From assembly GCF_023278565.1 (NCBI RefSeq), contig NC_064672.1, positions 2,480,001-2,544,000 of the forward strand: a stretch of 64,000 nt of DNA. Reading direction: 5' to 3'. The stretch comes from Colletotrichum lupini (taxonomy: Eukaryota > Ascomycota > Sordariomycetes > Glomerellales > Glomerellaceae). This document shows, piece after piece, positions 52,404 to 64,000 of the stretch (positions within the stretch are counted from its first letter, which is position 1; every line of letters begins with the position of its first letter). Below the pieces are notes generated by a model. That model saw only the letters and a list, made by a program, of their open reading frames with translations, had not been told where the DNA came from and made no database searches. The translations under genes were made by a program, and so were the position numbers.

Positions 52404-53761
52404 TTATTTCTTAATCATGCCATCGAAGGCGGGAATGAGGGTCTGTGCAAGCCAGAATGAGAAGACCAGCTTGGGTCCAGTCATGAGGAGCTACAAGGAA
52501 AATCGAATGTCAGCAGGTGGTCGATAGAGGAAGGAGTTGAAGGGGAGCTGCTGGATAGTCTTACCTTGGGAACCAGGCCCTTGAAGAATGCGGTGGCACC
52601 CTCGTTCTTCATCATGTTGGAGATGATTCTGAAACCACTCTCGGGGTTCTCAAAGTTGCGGTTCTGGATACGGGTCTTGATGACGTCGAGGGGAGCGGAG
52701 ACGAGGAGGGAGGCGGAGGCGCCGGCGATGGAGGCGATGAAGTTCTGGAACCACGAGGCCTTGTTGTAGTCCTCGAGCTTGAAAAGGTACTCCTTTGTGA
52801 AGGCGGAACCACCGAAGAGCTGTCGATAGGAAGGAAACACAGGTTAGTCACTGTCATAGACCCGAAATTGAGACTAGAATGCGCTTACAGCGAAAGAACC
52901 AGGAGCGTTACGGGCGGCGGTCCAACCCCAACCTCTGTACAGGCCGAAGCCCTCGTCGGCGACGATTCTGAAAACACCACGGCCGCGGAAGGCCTCGGGG
53001 TTTGTCTGTCTCTTGATCTTGAGGACGTCGAGGGGAAGGAGGACGATCTCTCCGATACCGATCAAACTGTGATGAAGTCGTGCGTCAGAAATGCGAGTCT
53101 GTCCCCACAGGTTCTCGGTCTCCGAGCTTTGCGACTGAGAGAATTTACTCACCTGCCGGCGGTGGAGTGCATGATAGCCTTGCCAGTCTTCTTGCCGAAG
53201 GCGCGCTCAAAGTCCTCGCCATAGTTCTTGGCCAATAAGTCCCTGGCGATGGGCTGACCGCCATACTTGTATATTCTCTGGAGGACCTTGTAGCCGGCGG
53301 CGTATCCCAGACCGGGGAAGAGCGAAACGAACTTGCGGCCCGCTGTCGCGTTGGCGGTGTCCTTGAAGATGACCTTGTTGAGCTGCTCGACGCCGGAGAT
53401 CTTGAATGCGAAAACGTGTCAGCTTTCCCATGTCGTTGAAGCTTTGCTTGCGGGAGGCAGGAAAGGGAGGGGGTGGAGCTCGGTCCGGCGTACCTTGGTC
53501 TGGTTGCTCATCAAGCGCTTCGCGATGGTGTCGACCTGAGCTTCTTATTAGCTTCTCGTCCCACAGCTCTTCAACTGATCGTAGCTCTTCGTGGAACTCA
53601 CGGGGTGGAAGACGGCCAATTCAGCGATACCAGCGGAGCCTGCAAAACGTCAGCGCGCCGGGCTTTCATGCGCGGGCGCAAAAAAGAGGGAGCATACCGG
53701 AGCCCAGAAGTCGCGCGGTGTTCGACTCCTTCTCCCGTCCAGTACCAGCAGTCGGAGACAT
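52404..53761 (-). CDS. GGC1: Mitochondrial GTP/GDP carrier Ggc1
   Basis: Ggc1 exchanges GTP for GDP across the inner mitochondrial membrane and affects mitochondrial iron handling. Seven exons (53761-53698, 53639-53602, 53535-53494, 53400-53153, 53066-52889, 52819-52565, 52490-52404) give 303 residues. The three carrier signatures are FHPVDTIAKR, LLPLDVLKIKR and SAPLDVIKTR. LYRGWGWTAARNAPGSFALFGG and NRNFENPESGFRI are specific to the yeast Ggc1/Yhm1 family, and nearly every block aligns with it. No cleavable presequence is needed for this family. All splice junctions keep frame. The intron density is high compared with neighbours. Identity is secure. Confidence 0.96.
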
Positions 53762-54438
53762 CTTGATAGGAATCTGCGATAAAGTGCGAAGAGGAAACTG
53801 TAGAAATCCAATTGAACAAGAGCAAAGAAAGGCGGGTTCCAGAGGTTCGGACTGTCGTCAGGTCGTGGGGGCACGGATATCAGGAGCTCAAAAGAGGAGG
53901 GTGATTCAAAGTTTTGGAGTCGACAGCTGGGAAATTTTTACTCAACCACTTTGGACCGAACTCGCAGGTTAACTTTTGCTGACCCTGCAGGGACAGGCCC
54001 CCCCTGGACCGCCGAGCACCGGGAAGTGGAGCCTAGCACGGCAGGGATTGGTTCGCCGCGCCGAAGCAGCTTCCATCTACCGACCGGTACGCTAGCTCAG
54101 ACCGTTCTCGACCGATCGGACTGGATTGCGGCTCGGTCTATAGATATGGATTCACTTGACCGCGACCTACTGAACGTAAATTCTCACTCGAAATCATATC
54201 ATGTTGTCAGAACAAAACGTTCCGCTTGGACGAAATATAGAGTCGCACCCCCATTTCAGCTAGGGAAGCCTGTGTATAATGCTGAGACGCCGTTCCTGGA
54301 AAAATCTGCGCTTCCTTTTGATTTTGGGTATCTATCATCCTTTTGCCCTCCCCAATTTGGAGCCACCCGCTCAATAGCTCATTGCATATGCCGATGATGG
54401 TGGCACCTGAGGCGTAGTGTACGGTTCTATGCCTCAAT
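53762..54438. other. Intergenic region between Rpc82 and Ggc1
   Basis: The Ggc1 promoter and the Rpc82 3' flank share this stretch; both genes are on the minus strand. No gene was recognised. Confidence 0.5.
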
Positions 54439-56637
54439 TTAGTAGTCTCTGAAGACTCCCACTAGTTCGTCCAGTCTCATGACATGAGCCAGAAGTTTGC
54501 TCTGCAACTCCAGGTACTTGCTGTACTTGTTGTAGTGTTCTGCAGTCATGACCTCTTCCTCCTTGCCCTTTACGTCCCTTCTCTCGACGAATGACAGAAT
54601 GTTGCGTTCTCGGTAGCGATGCACTTCCAGGTTTTGAAGGCATCGGAGCATTGCTTTGTAGTAGTCATCTACCAGCTGCGCCTCGGTCCTTTCAATGTCA
54701 AAGAACCAGAAGAACATTGTTCGCGTCGCTGTTCGACTGGCATCTCTGGGAACCTCCTGAACATCAACGAAGCCGGCCATCTGCATGGCAAGCATTTTGC
54801 CCTGAACTTCTCCTTTCTTCATGAGAGCGAGAGACGGGAGCATCTTCTCATCCAGCTTGCCCTTCTCTCGCATAATTCGAGTCAAACGCAGTCCGTGCCG
54901 ACCGAATGACTGCTCGATGACGGCATCCACCTCTGTCTGTTTGAAACCCTCGATTAATGGCTTGAAATCGACGGTCCACTGCCCTCGGCCTTGACTGCCA
55001 CAGTGCCGCAGAAATCCTTGCCGGCTTTCAGATAGTAGTAGCAAATGCTGCCTCATTTTATCGATACGGCTAGCGCCGGATATGGGCCCATCTTCGAATC
55101 TGACCTCGCGGGATCCAGAAGCTGTCCGTGGCCCCTCGTCTTCGGAACCGCCCGAATCTGCTGCGCCGTTCATGTTGGGACGAGCAGAAGCCCTCGGAGC
55201 CATCGGAGGTTCATAATCAGAGTCGTCGGAATCGTACATAGGCTGGCCTGGCGTGGCTCTAACCTTCTCAGCACTGCGAACGTCAATCTGATCTGCAGAA
55301 GCCTTTCCAACTCCATGAGAGACGTCAACGGATTCATCAAGGTTTTCGAGTATTTCCAGACTGGTCACAGTGACTTGGCGTGTGCTTGAGCCTGGACCGT
55401 CTGCGTCGTTATCAGAGTCGATTCTCGGATCCAACTGACAGCGGGACACCTGTTGCGTCAACAGCCGTAGAGCCGTGTGGTATACAAGGCCGGTGACTTC
55501 TCCAAAAGCATCGGCTGCGTACTGGGCTAGCTTCTGGTTTCGCAGCTCAACGAGACACTTCTCAGTGTTGACCCTGAGAACAATGTGCGACTAAACTTTG
55601 TGATTAGCCAGGGAAGAGGAGGAGAGTATTTCGTGCAGATGAAGACTCACGTCGATCTCAGGTACATCCTCATCCCAGTCTACGGATTCTCTTGCTCCTT
55701 TGCCATTGGCAAGCTTCCTCCGCTTGGTCGAAAACATGTTACCTCGTCCGACTTGTCGCTTTAACTTTTTGCTCTCGTCGCGTGCCTCTCGGAGTCTCTT
55801 TGAAACTTCTGTTTGCATGAGTTCTTTGTTCCGTGCTGTCGCTCGCTCGCCAGGGGCCGTTTTGGTGACCTCCTCTTCGATTTCGCGGTAAACGTCTTCA
55901 GGATTTCTGAACGTCTTGGGCCCGACCTGATCAACAATTTCCGCCACAATTAGCCGATTCAAGACAGCGTGGAGCTCCTGAGCCGCATGCGACGGCCCAT
56001 GCCCGTTGACCTTTGCCTTAGAGCCGTTGCCATTGACATGGCCATTCGTCGCATGGTCGCCATTAAGACCTGTCCCGTTCCTCCCCTCGAAAGCCTGTAA
56101 GAGATCCGATACCCTAGCGTGGCCGAGCTGCATAATAGTTTGTACAATCTCCTGTTCCGCGGGGCCGAATTCGGTGCCAACCATCTCGATTATTTTCCCA
56201 GCGCGGATAATATTGTAACATCCATCGGGATTCGCTTCATACGTGCCGATCTTGTTATTGGAGTCGGACTCGTGGTAAATAAGGCTTTGCTGAACGAGGA
56301 GGGCTAGGCCATGGCGCAGCTGCCGCGGAGTAAGACCAGTGGTTTGGATTAGTTGAGCAATGGTAGATCTGCCCTTGCTGAATAGCACAGCCAGAATTCG
56401 CTGGAAGAAGAGCATTTGTTAGCATGATCAGTTGAGAGTACATAATGTGTAGAGTGTGCGATGATGTTGCGCCGTGTGAGACATGGGGATAGTGTTTAAC
56501 ACTTACTGCAGGTAGCTCGCCGCATATATCGTTGACGAGGTGAGCGCATAGCTCAGCGCCATGCTTGGTCTGGTGGAAGAGTTAGAGGGATTATGACTTC
56601 AGCTTGATCAGCGCGATGCAAAACCTACCACCAACAT
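54439..56637 (-). CDS. RPC82: RNA polymerase III subunit Rpc82 (RPC3)
   Basis: Rpc82 belongs to the Rpc82-Rpc34-Rpc31 subcomplex that acts in Pol III promoter opening and initiation. Exons 56637-56629 (three codons, MLV), 56569-56507, 56400-55651 and 55590-54439 give 657 residues, the normal length. Winged-helix repeats start with TKHGAELCAHLVNDICGELP and ILAVLFSKGRSTIAQLIQTT. A Lys/Arg-rich segment (STKRRKLANGKG) lies before intron 3. The last exon holds a disordered acidic linker with DSDDSDYEPP, then FKPLIEGFKQTEVDAVIEQSF and the closing MFFWFFDIERTEAQ block typical of the family. The start was set at the 9-nt exon because it restores the conserved N-terminus. It diverges from QCR2 across a 786-bp shared promoter. 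Confidence 0.93.
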
Positions 56638-57423
56638 GGCGAAGCTTGGATTCAGGAATCAATTGACTCTAGAGATCCTCTCAATATCCCTAGAGCTGCC
56701 ACACAAGCTACCGAGAAGTCATTGAGATAATACAGTGCCGTGTGCTGGGTATTGAACAAAGCACTTGGCCACGAATGATTTTGTCGTAGTGAGGGTCGCG
56801 GTCTTCAAGTGGTGGAGGGACTGAAATAAAAGTATGGGAACTTTTTTTCTGAGCGGCGGGCCACCTAAGGCGGGGTGGGGGACAAAGTCGATGGAAAGCG
56901 CCGAGTCACCGACAGAGTCATGGAGGCTGAAGCTCCAGGTGGATGGAAGGCGTGGCTAGAACCTCTGAGGTGCAGTGCCAAAAACTTAGGTAAGAATGGA
57001 TCTGCGACGCTCGAATGGAGCCCGAAATTGAGACGTCAATTGAGGCCTTCTTGGGATGGCGGGTGCTTACCATGGCATGTGGCTTGTGGCTTGACACCAG
57101 CCTCACAACCTAGGTAATGTCAGAAACCTGGGATTCACGGATTCTGCGACTCATCACTTTGATTACCTAAGGTAAACTACGGGCGATGGAGGAAGCAGAG
57201 TGGAGTGTTCGGCCCCTGTGCCAGGTAATCAGACGGGCTTTCATTGGAGGTTCGGGGATAAGGCAGTTTTTCATCACGTGACGGTACGAGTGACCCGTAG
57301 CTAACCTCGTTCGATGGATCGAAAATTGGTCGGGATGTGAACGAGGCACTTTCTTGTTGAAGCTCCGACGAATCGAGCGTCACGAAACTGGATCTGCCAA
57401 TTGTCGGCAACCGCATCATCGCA
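56638..57423. promoter_or_regulatory. Shared divergent promoter of Rpc82 and QCR2, with TCACGTGA
   Basis: The two housekeeping genes start outward from this 786-bp segment. A perfect palindrome TCACGTGA at 57274-57281 lies about 140 bp upstream of the QCR2 ATG. CACGTG is the site of Cbf1-type bHLH factors, which act on respiratory and sulphur genes in yeast. A TACCTAAGGTA word is at about 57165. Function is inferred. Confidence 0.4.
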
Positions 57424-58987
57424 ATGATCTCTAGACCGTCCCTCACGAGGGCTGCGCAGCAGACCCTCCGCAACTCGAGCTGTGCTCGCACAATCTCGGG
57501 TCGCCGGTTCGCCAGCGCTGCTGCTGGCTCCGGCGCCTTTGAGACCGCCGACGTTGGTGGTGTCAAGGTTGCTGCCAGAGACTCCCAGGGCCCTACGACC
57601 AAGTTGGCCATCGTGGCAAAGGCCGGTACGAGATACCAGCCTCTTCCCGGTTTGGCCGCTGGCCTCGAGTCCTTCGCCTTCAAGGTACGATGCGACCTGT
57701 TCCCAACCCTTGGAATGTTTTCTATGTAGACATTGCGCTGACATGATTTTCAACGAGTAGAACACGACAAAACGCTCTGGTCTGCGTATCGTTCGCGAGT
57801 CTGAACTCCTCGGCAGCCAATTGACCGCATACCACACCCGCGAAGCCCTCGTTCTCGAGGCCAGCTTTTTCCGCGATGACCTTCCCTACTTCACGGAACT
57901 CCTCGCCGAGGTCGTCTCCCAGACCAAGTACACCAGTGAGACTCGCAAACACATGTGAGATTGTGGCGTGGTTGGTTGACCGTTTATCTAGCCCACGAGT
58001 TCCACGAGGAGGTCCAGCCTGTTCTCCGCTTGAAGCAGTCTGGCACCAGCGCTGCCGCTCTTGCCCTTGACTCCGCCCACTCCGTTGCTTTCCACTCCGG
58101 CCTCGGCTCTCCCTCCAACCTGACGCCCTCGATCCCTATCCAGCCCTACCTCAGCGAGTACGCCGTTTCCGACTTCGCCCAGGCCGCCTTCGCCAAGTCC
58201 AACATCGCCCTTGTCGCCGATGGTGCCTCTGCCGCGAACGTCAGCAAGTGGGCTGAGCAGTTCTTCAAGTCGGTTCCCACTGCCTCCTCCGGCAAGCTGG
58301 CCCTGAACACCGCCGCCACCAAGTACTTTGGTGGTGAGCAGCGTACCTACAGCCCCTCTGGAAACGCCTATGTTATCGCTTTCCCCGGTGCCACGACTGG
58401 CCAGGCTTCTCCTGAGCTTGCCGTACTTGCGGCTCTGCTGGGCGGCAAGTCCAACATCAAGTGGTCCACTGGCTTCAGCTTGATCAACAAGGCTGTTGGT
58501 GTTGTTCCGGGCTTGTCCACCTCAACCGTCAACCTGTCCTACTCTGACGCTGGCCTCCTGACTATCCAGCTCGCTGGCTCAGCCTCTGCTGTCCGTGGTG
58601 CTGCCCAGGAGACCGCTAAGGCTCTGAAGAGCATCGCCGAGGGTACCGTCAGCAAGGAGGACCTGACCAAGGCTATTGCTAAGGCCAAGTTCGATGCCCT
58701 TGAAGCTTCCGAGAAGCGCAGCGGTAGCATCCTCCTTGCTGGATCCAGCCTCGTCCACAGCGGCAAGGCCGTTGACGCCACCGAGGCTATCAAGTCTATC
58801 GAGTCTGTTACGGCTGAGAAGCTCAAGGCGGTTAGTCAACTGAGATTTCTAATACATCTTCAAGAACAAGGCGCTGACCATCATATCACAGGCGACAAAG
58901 ACGATCCTGGAGGGTAAGGCCAGTGTTGCGGCAGTGGGTGACCTGTTCGCTCTGCCGTACGCTGAGGAGCTTGGCCTCCGGGTATAA
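57424..58987 (+). CDS. QCR2: Cytochrome bc1 complex core protein 2
   Basis: Core protein 2 is a matrix-facing, catalytically inactive M16-peptidase-like subunit of mitochondrial complex III. Exons 57424-57684, 57761-57935, 57992-58830 and 58892-58987 give 456 residues. The Arg/Ser-rich N-terminus (MISRPSLTRAAQQTLRNSSC) is a mitochondrial presequence. The first MPP-like domain reads KLAIVAKAGTRYQPLPGLA ... ESELLGSQLTAYHTREALVL. It lacks the HXXEH zinc site of the active peptidase, as expected for core 2. The second domain carries AVLAALLGGKSNIKWSTGFS. The C-terminus ends FALPYAEELGLRV, which is standard. Junctions are in phase (T split at 57935/57992). Gene identity is secure. Confidence 0.96.
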
Positions 58988-61504
58988 ATGGGGATTTAGC
59001 CCTGTCTTACAGCGGCCGAATGAACCGTGTATCAACAGTCAAGCATTTGCGGTAGAATGGGGAAATGTATCCTTTGTGAACATATGTAGTAGAATTTTCT
59101 TGTGTCTGCCTAGCTTGCCTAATTCCCACGTATGAAATTGTTTTGTTCATATACTGTCCCATGTTGTGCTTAGAATCATACGCTATTGCTGTCTGCTCTA
59201 ATGACCAGCCTGTAGAGATATCGGTGTCTCTCAACGTTTCTCAAGTGGAGGGTAGAGGGACCGCTCACAGGAACATGAAGGGGCCGAAGATAGTCTCCAG
59301 ATGCGCGATGTCTAATCCGCGGGCTAGATGACAAAAATGTGTCTCTACAAACGCACCAGTCTGTTGGTTGACACGGTAGTACCTACCTTTTCCCTTCTCA
59401 TGTGGTCTGACAGTTGGCTTCTCCGCGGCTGACCTTTAGAGATTGACATGATATAGATAAGACGGAGGCTCTGTATGTACCCTACAACGAGTGCACATTG
59501 CCACATAGTACTACTTAGGATGGCACATAGTGTTTCTTCGTCCAAGAAGGTTACAACAACCACCGGTTCATCAGGGGTCTTGGGGTACCAGAGGACCAAC
59601 GAAGGCTACATGGACACAGCCCATTGGTGTTGGGGCCTGACCAAAAGCTTATTGGCTGTGGGTGCATTCGCCAGAAGACTTCCATTTCCACCTAGGTGCA
59701 CTGGCAAGACTGCGCAACTTCAAGAGCGTATTGCCTAAGGAAGATGGACTTGCAGTTGGTGTACCACCGTAGCTTGGAAGAGGTCGATACTCTGTGGAAG
59801 CATTTAAAGATCACAATGGCAGTTTTGGCTAAGCATATAGCTAATGGGAGGAAAGAAGGAGGCAACAAGGTGCAATGATAAACTACACCAAATGTTGACA
59901 GAGAGTTGCTCGAAACACTGCATGGACATGGTGGTGAGGGGACAACACAGAGCACGGCCCCTCGGTGAGGTAAGGTAAGGTATCATTGGGCGACAAGGTA
60001 CCTGTTTTGGGTACCTCATGTTAAGGCAGAGCAGCCAGACAACCAGACGGTCCATCCATACCTACATGCTTTCGAGAGCAGCTCAGGTGAGAAGTTGGGG
60101 GCTGCAGCAATGGAACAAGAATGAGGTAATTGTGCGAGTGCGAACACCCAAAATTGGAAGAGCAACCTCAGACCTTAGCTCAGGAGTGTGTGTATCTGCA
60201 GTATAGGACGACATGAGGCAGCCTAAGGAGATGTCTCGTGCCTTTAATAAACCGCGCTGATGGTGGTGGATTGGTTCGAGGGGCTTAAAACGATCCAGGG
60301 GCCACTCATCTCTAGCCATCCCCCGGGAACACTATCCGTACCCGCACCCACACCCACACCACGCCTTTTTTCCTCGCTAGCCCCCGTCCAAAGTGCAAGG
60401 CGCAGGGTACGAAGCACACCACACCAGAGGGCAGGGCCCACGGGCGAAGGAAGGTACCCCAAGTTAAGCATCCCCCAATCCCACACAACGCCCAGCACCC
60501 GGACAGGTCCAGTACCCAGTAGGGGACTGCTGGTGCCAGTTGCTGCTGAACACCGGTGGAGGGAAAACAAAGCCTCACCTCACCTCACCTCAACCTCCAC
60601 ACCCAATCCCAACTCCCTCCACGTCCTCGCCCTTTTTATGCCCACGATCGACGCCGGTCTCTTGTGCCTGCTTCTTCCCCCCCTCAACCCTCCGCTCGGA
60701 GTTGCCCAATTGCGACGCAAATTGAGCAGTTCCTTCTCGATAAGGACCATATCTGGGGGAGACTTTCGTTTCTCTCCCCTTTTTGCTGGGCCTATTCAGC
60801 CCTCTTCGCAGAACCTCTCGACCAGGTGAGACACTTAGCCATCATCCTCCTTCCCAATCTTCGCATCGTCCTTCAGCCCTACGCCTTGGACATAGGTAGC
60901 AACACCACCTTCTCTCTTTCTTTCTTTCTTTGCGCAGCCTTTTCCCACTGCATCGCACCTCCCCTTGTTCCCTCTTGGCTGCTTTGATCGTCGTCGCCAA
61001 CCACACGTCAAGCTGCGACTTGAAGCTATCTGTCCTTCACACTGCTTCTCTCCCCCCCGCCGTTGGACCCTAGGAAGCTAATCGTGGCCAACATTGTCGT
61101 TACTGCAGGTGAATCTGCTCAGAACTGTCGGGCCCGCTGCGGCCTCACTGTCTGAACATCTCGACGATCAAGGGTCAACGACGACTGCTCGATTCTCGAA
61201 CCCAACGAACCGATATATCCTCCGATTCCCGTCGCAAGGTGTGTAGTACCACTGATTCACAGACTCTTTACCTCAGCGGAGAGACCTCCGACCATCAGCG
61301 TACCGCCTGAAGTCGATTTGTATCTTCATTCTCGATTGCGTCTCGAAATTCCGACCCAAACCACTCCGCTCTGATACACAAAAATAATAACCAAAGCGTT
61401 GGCTGACTTCTTCCTAGTAGGGGACTGGAGGTTATTGGTAGCCAAGGTGGCACTGCTGTCGAAAGAACCCTACCTGTACTACCTCGACAGCCCACGGCTG
61501 CAAG
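58988..61504. other. Intergenic region between QCR2 and the ataxin-2 homologue
   Basis: The region holds a TACCT/AGGTA cluster around 59964-60020, a CCTCA pentamer repeat at about 60573-60592 and a TTTC repeat near 60917. The last kilobase is C/T-rich and looks like a long leader with possible 5' UTR introns. No coding gene, and in particular no Sm-like domain, was recognised upstream of 61505. Confidence 0.45.
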
Positions 61505-64000
61505 ATGGTCGCCCCTAAGAAACCTCAGAGCGAAATCAACAACGGAAACAAGTCCAACAATATGTCCTACAATAAGAGGGATTCGGCCATGGGTGGTAAG
61601 GCTGACGGCAAGGGCCAAAACGGCATGCCTATTTTTTTTTAACCCTGACCACTGCAAAAAATATAAGGCTAATTGTACCGCAGGCGCTCGATCTGGGTTC
61701 AGAACCGATACCGCTATTTCCAACAACAGACCCGGCACCGAGCGAACCCTCCAGCCATGGGTCCCCGACTCCAATGATGGCATCGATGGCAGCTTGGAGA
61801 AGCCATCTGGCAGTGGAGGAGCTTGGGACCAATTTGCCGAGAATGAGCGGCTCTTCGGCCTTAAGACCGACTACGATGAGAACATCTACACAACAACCAT
61901 TGACAAAAGCCACCCGCAGTACCGTGATCGCATGGCTGCTGCCGAGCGCAAGGCTCGCGAGATCGAGCGAAGCTTGGCCACCACGGCGCACGTTGCGGAG
62001 GAGCGCGTCATGGATTATGTCACTGGCGGTGGTGACGACAAGGGCGGGGATGAGGAAGACAAGTAAGGCTCTCTACTTGATGTCTTCATCTTGAAGCAGC
62101 CAAAGTTAACACCCATTTTCAGATACAGCGGAGTCCGCCGTCAGGACTTCCCTCCTCTGTCGAGCCGCGAAAACAAGTACACGCCTCCTGCCAAGCGAGC
62201 ACCCGCTTCGAATGCGACTGTCGTTGGCGCCCCGATTGACCCCGCGATCATCTCGTCGCAACTGAGAGCCCCCGCAAAGAAGCAGACCACAGTGAAGCCC
62301 GAAGATGCCAAGCTTTTGAGCCAGCTCGTCAACAAGGGCAGTGCTACCCAAGGTGCTGAGGCGCCGAAAGCCGCTGATCCCAAGCCTGCTGCCCCCGCTA
62401 CAAAGACTGCCCCGAAGCAGGAGCCGACCAAGCCGGCTGAGACGAAGCCTGCAGAGACGAAGCCTGCAGAGACGAAGCAGACCGTCGCCGCAAAGCCCGG
62501 CGACGCCAAGGCTGCTGAGAAGTCGGCTACCCAAGCTCGTCCCTCTGCAGCTACAAGCCGAACGATCTCTCCTCAGGTCATAGAAGGCACTCCAGGAGCT
62601 CCCAGTGCTACTTCGACGGTCGAAAGAGACCTCTTGAAGTCGTTCAGAACGTTTGCCAGCCAGCAGCGGCAGAATGCTGAAAAAGTTCGGAGCAGCAAGG
62701 CTAAGGCCGACAAGGAAGTCAAGTTGACTGAACTGAAGAAATTCGCCGATACCTTCAAGCTGTCGACTCCAGTTCCTACTGACCTGATTTCCATTATCGC
62801 CAAGGACCCCGATAAACAGAAGGAAATCCAGGCAAAGGCTCTCCAGAACGCGGAAGATGTTGCTCGTACCAAGACGACACCTACTCTGAAGGGCAAGGAC
62901 GCTTCATCAAAGGAGGGTGCAGCAAAACCGCCTGCTGATGCCCCGGCTGCTCAAGCCGCCGTTGAGACAAGGAATGCTACTCGTCCGGCGCCAGCTAATA
63001 CTATTTCTCCCTCCAATGTGCCGAACCGTCATCCCAACGCTCGCCAGTCTTACGCCAGCCCCCAGTATCACGCCCAAACGTACAGGAACGATAGATCTGG
63101 TCAACACATGGCGCAACAGAACCGCCAGCCCTTGGCTCAGCGCCTGCGTCACGTGGAGCAGCAGAAGATGTCGGCGCCTCCCAACCAGCACCCTGGTGGC
63201 CCTGACATGCGGATGCCGCCAACCGGCCCAGCGAACAACACTGAGGCTTTCCGGCGTGCAGGCGGTGTCCCGAGTCACCTTGGCGGGAAGTTAAACCCCA
63301 ACAGCCATGAGTTCAGACCGAACCCCTTTGCGACGTCCTTCAACCCGAACGGACACCCCAGCGCGGGTTCCAGTCCTCGCTCTGCTGCTGCCAACAACGC
63401 CCCAGAGACAGCTTCGACCCCGGCATCAGCTGGACAGTTGATTCGTCGGAAGACGAAGGCAGTTGATGTGAAGAAGTGTTACATCTTGGCACACGTCAAG
63501 ACATTCACGCCGCCTCAGGGTCGGAACTGGGACGACAACGACGGTCTGAGACCCTCATACGACACCCCGCCTACCTGGAGACAACCTTCGGACAACGAGA
63601 AGTCGGATTCCACGATGCTCATGACTTCCAAGGAGTTTTTGGAGCGGCAGTCATTTGCTGTGTCGTCAATTGCCACACCGAACCACACTCACGTTGTGCC
63701 CAGCGTGGCTCACCAGCATCAACTTCCCTTTCATCTGCAGCAACCTGCGCACGGTATGGGCCCGCGTCAGTCACCACACATGCCACCCATGCCTATACAA
63801 AATCAACATGGACATGTACCCCATACACCCTACCAGAATATGGATGACCATCGGATGATGCACTCCAACTCGGCCCAGTCCTTCGCTTCGCCGCGTATGG
63901 CACAGGTCCCCATCACTTACAACACGCCAGCGATGACCTCGGCGGGTCAGGTGCCCTACAACCAGCCTATGATGCAGCCCTACGGTGGACCGGCTACACC
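61505..64000 (+). CDS. Pbp1/ataxin-2 homologue, Sm domain not found, 3' end beyond window
   Basis: Ataxin-2/Pbp1 proteins bind poly(A)-binding protein and RNA, shape stress granules and influence TORC1. Exon 1 is 61505-61595, exon 2 61684-62062 and exon 3 62123 to the edge, open throughout. Only 30 residues precede exon 2, which starts with the LsmAD domain (FRTDTAISN; then WDQFAENERLFGLKTDYDEN). The TYDENIYTT-like block is intact. A Lys/Ala/Pro-rich region with three KPAET-type repeats, a coiled stretch (SFRTFASQQRQNAEKVRSSK) and a PAM2 motif (KLNPNSHEFRP), the PABP-binding peptide, follow. The Gln/Pro/His-rich tail is cut off. The Sm-like domain that normally precedes LsmAD is absent from the sequence between the first ATG and exon 2. 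Intron 1 was chosen because it keeps phase; reading through it stops at 61640. Confidence 0.88.
62436..62477 (+). repeat. 15-bp tandem repeat coding for AETKP
   Basis: Nearly three copies of GC(T/A)GAGACGAAGCCT encode AETKP in the linker of the ataxin-2 homologue. Such repeats often differ between strains. Confidence 0.9.

Overview
The window is nuclear DNA of a filamentous ascomycete (Pezizomycotina, most likely a Sordariomycete). Nearly every gene is broken by short GT-AG introns of about 45-90 nt with CTAAC/CTGAC-like branch points, coding DNA is rich in G/C-ending codons, start contexts are fungal, and the products (fungal Rrn6, Rpc82, Pmt2, Ggc1, a Wwm1-like protein, a Zn2Cys6 regulator) are typical of this group. 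No CRISPR array, bacterial operon, rRNA, credible tRNA or intact transposon was seen. All gene models were spliced by hand from the sequence, so exon edges are accurate to a base or two where the frame decides them and less certain where stated. Layout: 0-2 kb holds the 5' part of a long-chain acyl-CoA synthetase gene (minus), followed by a 5.3-kb stretch without a recognisable gene. 7-21 kb holds a MARVEL membrane protein (plus), O-acetylhomoserine sulfhydrylase (plus), EMC7 (plus), a Wwm1-like WW protein (minus), a small spliced hypothetical membrane protein (minus) and a CTL/Pns1 choline-transporter-like protein (minus). 22-27 kb holds a Rab GTPase (plus) and the protein O-mannosyltransferase Pmt2 (minus). 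29-37 kb holds a CHY/CTCHY/RING ubiquitin ligase (plus), a 76-residue MOZART1 microgene (minus), the Pol I core-factor subunit Rrn6 (plus) and a PITH-domain protein (minus) whose intron contains a very long poly(G)/poly(C) tract. 38-43 kb holds a GNAT acetyltransferase with an in-frame stop and an MFS sugar transporter with a long His/Asp-rich N-terminus (both minus). 43-52 kb looks accessory: about 5 kb without recognisable genes and partly AT-rich, then a Zn2Cys6 regulator and a peroxisomal-type monoamine oxidase in the same orientation. 52-64 kb returns to housekeeping genes: the mitochondrial GTP/GDP carrier Ggc1 (minus), the Pol III subunit Rpc82 (minus) divergent from complex III core protein 2 (plus), and a Pbp1/ataxin-2 homologue (plus) that runs off the window. 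Apart from the regulator-oxidase pair, a likely amine-utilisation unit, the neighbours do not form a pathway. The most notable anomalies are an apparently mutated 5' splice site (GA for GT) in the amine oxidase, the nonsense codon in the acetyltransferase, an ataxin-2 gene with no Sm domain ahead of LsmAD, a 61-base pure G run inside an intron, a Rab with a proline-rich insertion between its switches, and four evenly spaced S-P-x-K sites in Rrn6. No wholly new system was demonstrated.
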